A stretch of 7,230 nt of DNA from Actinomycetes bacterium (GTDB lineage: Bacteria > Actinomycetota > Acidimicrobiia > Acidimicrobiales > Acidimicrobiaceae): positions 1-7,230 of the forward strand of contig JAKBSX010000137.1 of assembly GCA_021844725.1 (NCBI GenBank), written 5' to 3'. Made by a program: the position numbers and the translations under genes. Under the pieces are notes generated by a model that was given only the letters and a program-made list of their open reading frames with translations, had not been told where the DNA came from and made no database searches. Positions 5,215 to 7,230 of this stretch are shown here, in pieces. Each line of letters starts with the position of its first letter. Within the stretch, counting starts at the first letter, position 1.

Positions 5215-5370
5215 ATGCGTGAGTTTTTTCAAAAATGGTTCGACGAACATGGGTTTGACCCCTCATCGAACGATTATCAAATTGTTCATCACGAAGTGGC
5301 CTGTGACGGAGATCCGCACACCCACACGCATCTAATCGCAGTGCCTAAGAAAAAAGGAGAACAATCATGA
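5215..5370 (+). CDS. 51-residue hypothetical protein, possibly frameshifted at its 5' end
   Basis: The frame from ATG 5215 encodes MREFFQKWFDEHGFDPSSND, followed by YQIVHHEVACDGDPHTHTHL and a basic end (PKKKGEQS). It stops at TGA 5368-5370, overlapping the next start as ATGA, which matches the gene spacing in this operon. The 5' end is odd. The good ribosome-binding site (AAAGGA, 5182-5187) serves an ATG at 5195 in another frame (MAESL...). If one base were added in the TTT run near 5207-5209, that start would read MAESFNEMREFFQKWF in the correct frame. So the gene either has a single-base deletion, has a sequence error, or starts at 5215 with only a weak site. The His/Asp-rich middle could bind metal, but this is a guess. 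Confidence 0.65.
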   Translation: MREFFQKWFDEHGFDPSSNDYQIVHHEVACDGDPHTHTHLIAVPKKKGEQS

Positions 5371-5819
5371 CATATCGTACTAGCTGGGATTATATCTATG
5401 ATGCCATGGATCCCTCGGCACTGTCAGCCAAGCCAACGCTCATCGAAAATTTTCTCGATGAGCTAGAGTATGTCCAGAAATTAAATGAGCTGCTGTCTCT
5501 GGTGTCATCTCAACTCGATGACGCCGAACTAGGTCAGGCCTGGACGGACACCGCTTCGTTTCAGGTGACAATCCAAGACTTTTATGAATCCGAATCTGAG
5601 CAGTACACCGCGGATCTCGATGAGCAAGTCACCGACCTGCTGCTGAAAACCCTCGTGCAGCGCAAGGCCATTGAGGCCGAGGTCGACAGACGTGGCTTGC
5701 GGTACGCATTTTCAGGACTGAGCGCGTGGGAACCCGATTACGACCACGTCTCCCGAGGCACACTATATCCTCATCTACCTGCAGATATAACATATGTGAG
5801 CGTTTACACTACGAGATAA
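5367..5819 (+). CDS. Acidic hypothetical protein, last gene of the transfer operon
   Basis: A 150-residue protein starting at ATG 5367 with AGGAGA six bases upstream, overlapping the previous stop by four bases. It is strongly acidic and mostly helical: IENFLDELEYVQKLNELLSL near the N-terminus, ESESEQYTADLDEQVTDLLL in the middle, and a basic helix (VQRKAIEAEVDRRGLRYAF) before an aromatic C-terminal region (AWEPDYDHVSRGTLYPHLP). There is no signal peptide or membrane span. The LDELEY motif recalls IDELEY in the 94-residue protein at 4895. A gap of 47 bases with its own promoter-like sequence separates it from the next gene, so it probably ends the operon. No family is recognised. Confidence 0.85.
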   Translation: MTYRTSWDYIYDAMDPSALSAKPTLIENFLDELEYVQKLNELLSLVSSQLDDAELGQAWTDTASFQVTIQDFYESESEQYTADLDEQVTDLLLKTLVQRKAIEAEVDRRGLRYAFSGLSAWEPDYDHVSRGTLYPHLPADITYVSVYTTR

Positions 5820-5830
5820 TTAAACATACT
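5803..5830 (+). promoter_or_regulatory. Candidate promoter for the DUF6088 gene
   Basis: TTTACA (5803-5808, five of six to the -35 consensus) and CATACT (5825-5830, four of six to the -10) are 16 bases apart, just upstream of the DUF6088 gene. The -35 lies within the last codons of the preceding gene. Confidence 0.4.
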
Positions 5831-5866
5831 TTGCTTCCGTATGCAAGAGAGAAACGAGGTGAGAAG

Positions 5867-6274
5867 ATGGCTACAGTCGAACAAAGGATCAGGGACTACA
5901 TTGCTTCGTCATCTGATGCCGCATTTCTAACCAGTGAGTTCATCCGTTTCGGGAGCAGGTCCATCGTTGCCCGCACCCTCAGAAAGCTAGTAGCTGATAA
6001 AACCCTCTACCGTGCCGGTTATGGGGTTTACACGCCTTCCAGGACATTCACTGATGAACCCTACGCTGGGTTGAAGATCCAAAAGTTCGACAACTCAGCA
6101 GTAGCAGAAGACTTCTTGGTTAAAATGGGCGTAGACCCGAAGCCAGGGAAGCTGGTACGCGAGTACAACGAGAGACGGTCTACCCAAGTGCCCCCATACG
6201 CAATCATTGATGTGGGGAAGAGCCGGATCCGTAGAAAACTCTTTTACGGAGGTATCAAGTATGAGAGGTCTTAG
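5867..6274 (+). CDS. DUF6088 family protein, AbiEi-like antitoxin type
   Basis: A 135-residue protein. The start is ATG 5867 with GAGGTGA upstream; earlier in-frame codons belong to the previous gene's region. The N-terminal half is a winged helix-turn-helix like that of AbiEi and related type IV antitoxins: VEQRIRDYIASSSDAAFLTS, then a recognition region (GSRSIVARTLRKLVADKTLY) and the wing RAGYGVYTPS. The C-terminal half has the DUF6088 pattern: a leucine/valine-rich helix (AVAEDFLVKMGVDPKPGKL), then YNERRSTQVP, and a terminal strand with R-K-L-F-Y-G. Such proteins usually sit before an AbiEii-like nucleotidyltransferase toxin and repress their own operon. Here no such gene follows directly; a Phd-RelE pair does. 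The nearest nucleotidyltransferase is the minus-strand fragment at 6935. It may act as a solitary regulator of the island. Confidence 0.8.
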   Translation: MATVEQRIRDYIASSSDAAFLTSEFIRFGSRSIVARTLRKLVADKTLYRAGYGVYTPSRTFTDEPYAGLKIQKFDNSAVAEDFLVKMGVDPKPGKLVREYNERRSTQVPPYAIIDVGKSRIRRKLFYGGIKYERS

Positions 6275-6280
6275 GGGCAA

Positions 6281-6310
6281 TACTTGGCGTACTTGGCATA
6301 TACTAAAGAT
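6281..6310 (+). promoter_or_regulatory. Promoter of the Phd-RelE operon, probably leaderless, with a direct repeat
   Basis: TATACT (6299-6304) lies six bases before ATG 6311, so transcription would start at or beside the A of the start codon. No Shine-Dalgarno site is present. TACTTGGC is repeated at 6281-6288 and 6290-6297 (9-base period), a possible binding site for the Phd antitoxin. No convincing -35 is seen. Confidence 0.45.
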
Positions 6311-6598
6311 ATGGCAATGGACATGACAGACAACAAAGAACTTACGGTGACTGAGGCTCGAGACAATTTCTCTCAGTTGGTCAATCGTGCGGCCTTTGGT
6401 GGAGAGGTCACCTTTATTCATCGGGGTCGGAACCACGAGACGGTAGCGGCAATTGTCCCGGCTGGTCTAGTCGAGCAGTACGAGGCTCTCTTGGATCAGG
6501 AGGACGGGCGGATTGCAATGGAACGTCTGGCCGATCTCAAAGCCGGAAGAACCAAAGCGATTCCAGCGGCAGAGGTTAGGCGAAATCTCGGCCTTTAG
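6311..6598 (+). CDS. Phd/YefM-family antitoxin
   Basis: A 95-residue antitoxin paired with the RelE/ParE toxin that follows. The N-terminal DNA-binding and dimerisation domain has the YefM/Phd signature: TVTEARDNFSQLVNRAAFGG, then EVTFIHRGRNHETVAAIVPA. The C-terminal region (residues 50-95) is a charged helix and extended tail expected to wrap around the toxin. I choose ATG 6311 because a TATACT -10 box lies six bases upstream, suggesting leaderless translation. A TTG at 6284 would place that box inside the gene, and later in-frame ATGs (6317, 6323) also lack ribosome-binding sites. The TAG stop overlaps the toxin GTG by one base (TAGTG), giving the usual antitoxin-first coupled operon. Phd-type antitoxins repress their own promoter; the TACTTGGC repeat is a candidate site. 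Confidence 0.88.
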   Translation: MAMDMTDNKELTVTEARDNFSQLVNRAAFGGEVTFIHRGRNHETVAAIVPAGLVEQYEALLDQEDGRIAMERLADLKAGRTKAIPAAEVRRNLGL

Positions 6599-6870
6599 TG
6601 ACAGAACCTCTGTTTGAAATCCAATACGAACCAAGAGCGGAAAAAGAGTTAGCCAAACTCGATCCGCCTGTAGCCAGACGCTTGTTAGATGCGATTGATC
6701 GCCTGGGCGAAGATCCCAGACCCAACAAGTCTACGCGGCTTAAAGGTTTCAGTGGGTTATGGCGGTGGCGGGTTGGCGATTATAGGATTGTCTACGCAAT
6801 TAGAGACACCGAACTGATCATCTTAGTAGTAGAGATCGGACACCGGGGAGAAATATATCGGAGACTTTAG
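6598..6870 (+). CDS. RelE/ParE-superfamily toxin
   Basis: A 90-residue protein starting at GTG 6598, overlapping the antitoxin stop. The fold pattern is complete: strand FEIQYEPRAEKELAKL, helix VARRLLDAIDRLGEDPRP, then the core strands LKGFSGLWRWRVGDYRIVYA and ILVVEIGHRGEIYRRL. The conserved basic and aromatic residues of RelE-type ribonucleases are present: K/R before L-K-G, W-R-x-R-V-G-D-Y-R, and the final H-R-x-x-I-Y. RelE members cleave mRNA in the ribosomal A site, whereas ParE members poison gyrase. The R-V-G-D-Y-R-I-V-Y and G-H-R-x-x-I-Y combination favours RelE. No damage is visible, so the pair is probably active. Confidence 0.88.
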   Translation: MTEPLFEIQYEPRAEKELAKLDPPVARRLLDAIDRLGEDPRPNKSTRLKGFSGLWRWRVGDYRIVYAIRDTELIILVVEIGHRGEIYRRL

Positions 6871-6882
6871 GGAGAGAGCGTC

Positions 6883-6930
6883 ATGGCAAGGACAAAAATT
6901 ATTGGGAACTCAGCGAAAGTTGAGCTTTAG
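6883..6930 (+). pseudogene. 15-codon stub with strong ribosome-binding site, likely truncated gene
   Basis: GGAGAG right after the RelE stop leads to ATG 6883 and the short frame MARTKIIGNSAKVEL, ending at TAG 6928-6930. The well-placed ribosome-binding site and operon position suggest the start of a third gene cut off by the convergent gene at 6935. A genuine 15-residue peptide is possible but less likely. Confidence 0.35.
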
Positions 6931-6950
6931 TTTCTTACCGTCCTAAAGCT
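6923..6950. repeat. 8-bp inverted repeat between convergent genes
   Basis: AGCTTTAG (6923-6930) and CTAAAGCT (6943-6950) are exact reverse complements around 12 bases. They span the stub's stop and the end of the minus-strand gene. It could be a weak convergent terminator, but the long loop and lack of a T tract make this uncertain. Confidence 0.3.
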
Positions 6951-7230
6951 TCTTGGAGTAAAGGCTGAGCGTATTTTGGTAGGGGATCTTCCGGGTAATA
7001 GTGCTCAAAGACCCTTACAGCTTCTTCTGTTTTCGTAATACCCAACTTGCGGCACAAAAAGGCAATGTCTTCCCCATCGAGACGGGGGCGAGAAGCTCTT
7101 AGTTTCATTGCTAACATCATCTCCGCCGATGCAGCTGTAATTCTCACACCCCCTTTTGTCGCAATTGGAATTGGAGATGGATCATCTACTACTGGTGAAA
7201 TGAACATAGAAGCATGATCATTAAGCCACT
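6935..7230 (-). CDS. DUF6036-type nucleotidyltransferase, C-terminal part (start outside window)
   Basis: The frame is open from the window edge (first full codon W at 7228) to TAA 6937-6935, giving the last 97 residues. The C-terminal half of DUF6036-family proteins is recognisable: WLNDHASMFISP, then a strand leading to ITAASAEMMLAMKLRASRPR, then DGEDIAFLCRKLGITKTEEA and VFEHYYPEDPLP. The A-M-K-L-x-A-x-R...D-x-x-D-I-x-x-L segment follows the catalytic nucleotidyltransferase domain in this family, which is related to AbiEii/MNT-type toxins and antitoxins. The catalytic G-S and D-x-D residues would lie upstream, outside the window. It converges with the Phd-RelE operon, with only the 15-codon stub between. 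Whether it partners the DUF6088 protein cannot be decided here. The ATG at 7207 inside the frame is not the real start. Confidence 0.78.
   Translation of the reverse strand, partial: WLNDHASMFISPVVDDPSPIPIATKGGVRITAASAEMMLAMKLRASRPRLDGEDIAFLCRKLGITKTEEAVRVFEHYYPEDPLPKYAQPLLQEALGR

Noticed and set aside
5195..5338. Programmed -1 frameshift linking ATG 5195 to the 5215 frame
   Set aside because: No X-XXY-YYZ slippery heptamer in the zero frame fits at GAAAGTTTAACG and no downstream stem is evident. A simple one-base deletion explains it better.

Overview
The window looks like part of an integrative or conjugative element, or a genomic island, in a moderate-GC Gram-positive bacterium, most likely an actinomycete. 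This placement is inferred from the toxin-antitoxin families, purine-rich Shine-Dalgarno sites, an apparently leaderless antitoxin gene and a VirB6/TrbL-like protein with a long Gly/Asn/Pro tail. No gene in the window fixes the species.

Left flank (1-2512) is a dense run of toxin-antitoxin (TA) genes. It starts with the C-terminal 72 residues of a MazF/PemK endoribonuclease on the + strand (1-219). Next, on the minus strand, is a BrnT-type toxin broken near its C-terminus, followed by an intact ribbon-helix-helix antitoxin (882 down to 236). A complete DUF1778/GNAT-acetyltransferase pair of TacA/TacT type follows (1801 down to 1002), with a good promoter and operator. Behind it, 1847-2512 looks empty in ordinary ORF terms. 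Reading it through one stop codon and two frameshifts gives the remains of a two-gene minus-strand module.

Boundary (2513-2880): three dyad symmetries lie close together, including a perfect 15-bp hairpin that is probably a bidirectional terminator. A small minus-strand membrane-protein ORF then overlaps, antisense, the open frame of the first + strand gene.

Centre (2879-5819): a compact + strand operon whose genes mostly overlap by 1-4 bases. Its core is a 473-residue polytopic protein of VirB6/TrbL type, presumed to be the inner-membrane channel component of a type IV secretion (conjugation) apparatus. It is surrounded by small proteins I do not recognise (100, 93, 94, 51 and 150 residues). 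Two of these share a short motif and may be paralogues.

Right flank (5867-7230) returns to TA genes: a DUF6088 (AbiEi-like) antitoxin-type protein without its usual nucleotidyltransferase partner, a Phd/YefM-RelE/ParE pair, a 15-codon stub with a strong ribosome-binding site, and the C-terminal part of a DUF6036-type nucleotidyltransferase on the minus strand running off the window.

Overall, a transfer operon is bracketed by six recognisable TA-type loci plus one decayed module. The TA genes probably stabilise or defend the element. Several are visibly decaying: brnT, the 1847-2512 module and the stub after the RelE gene.
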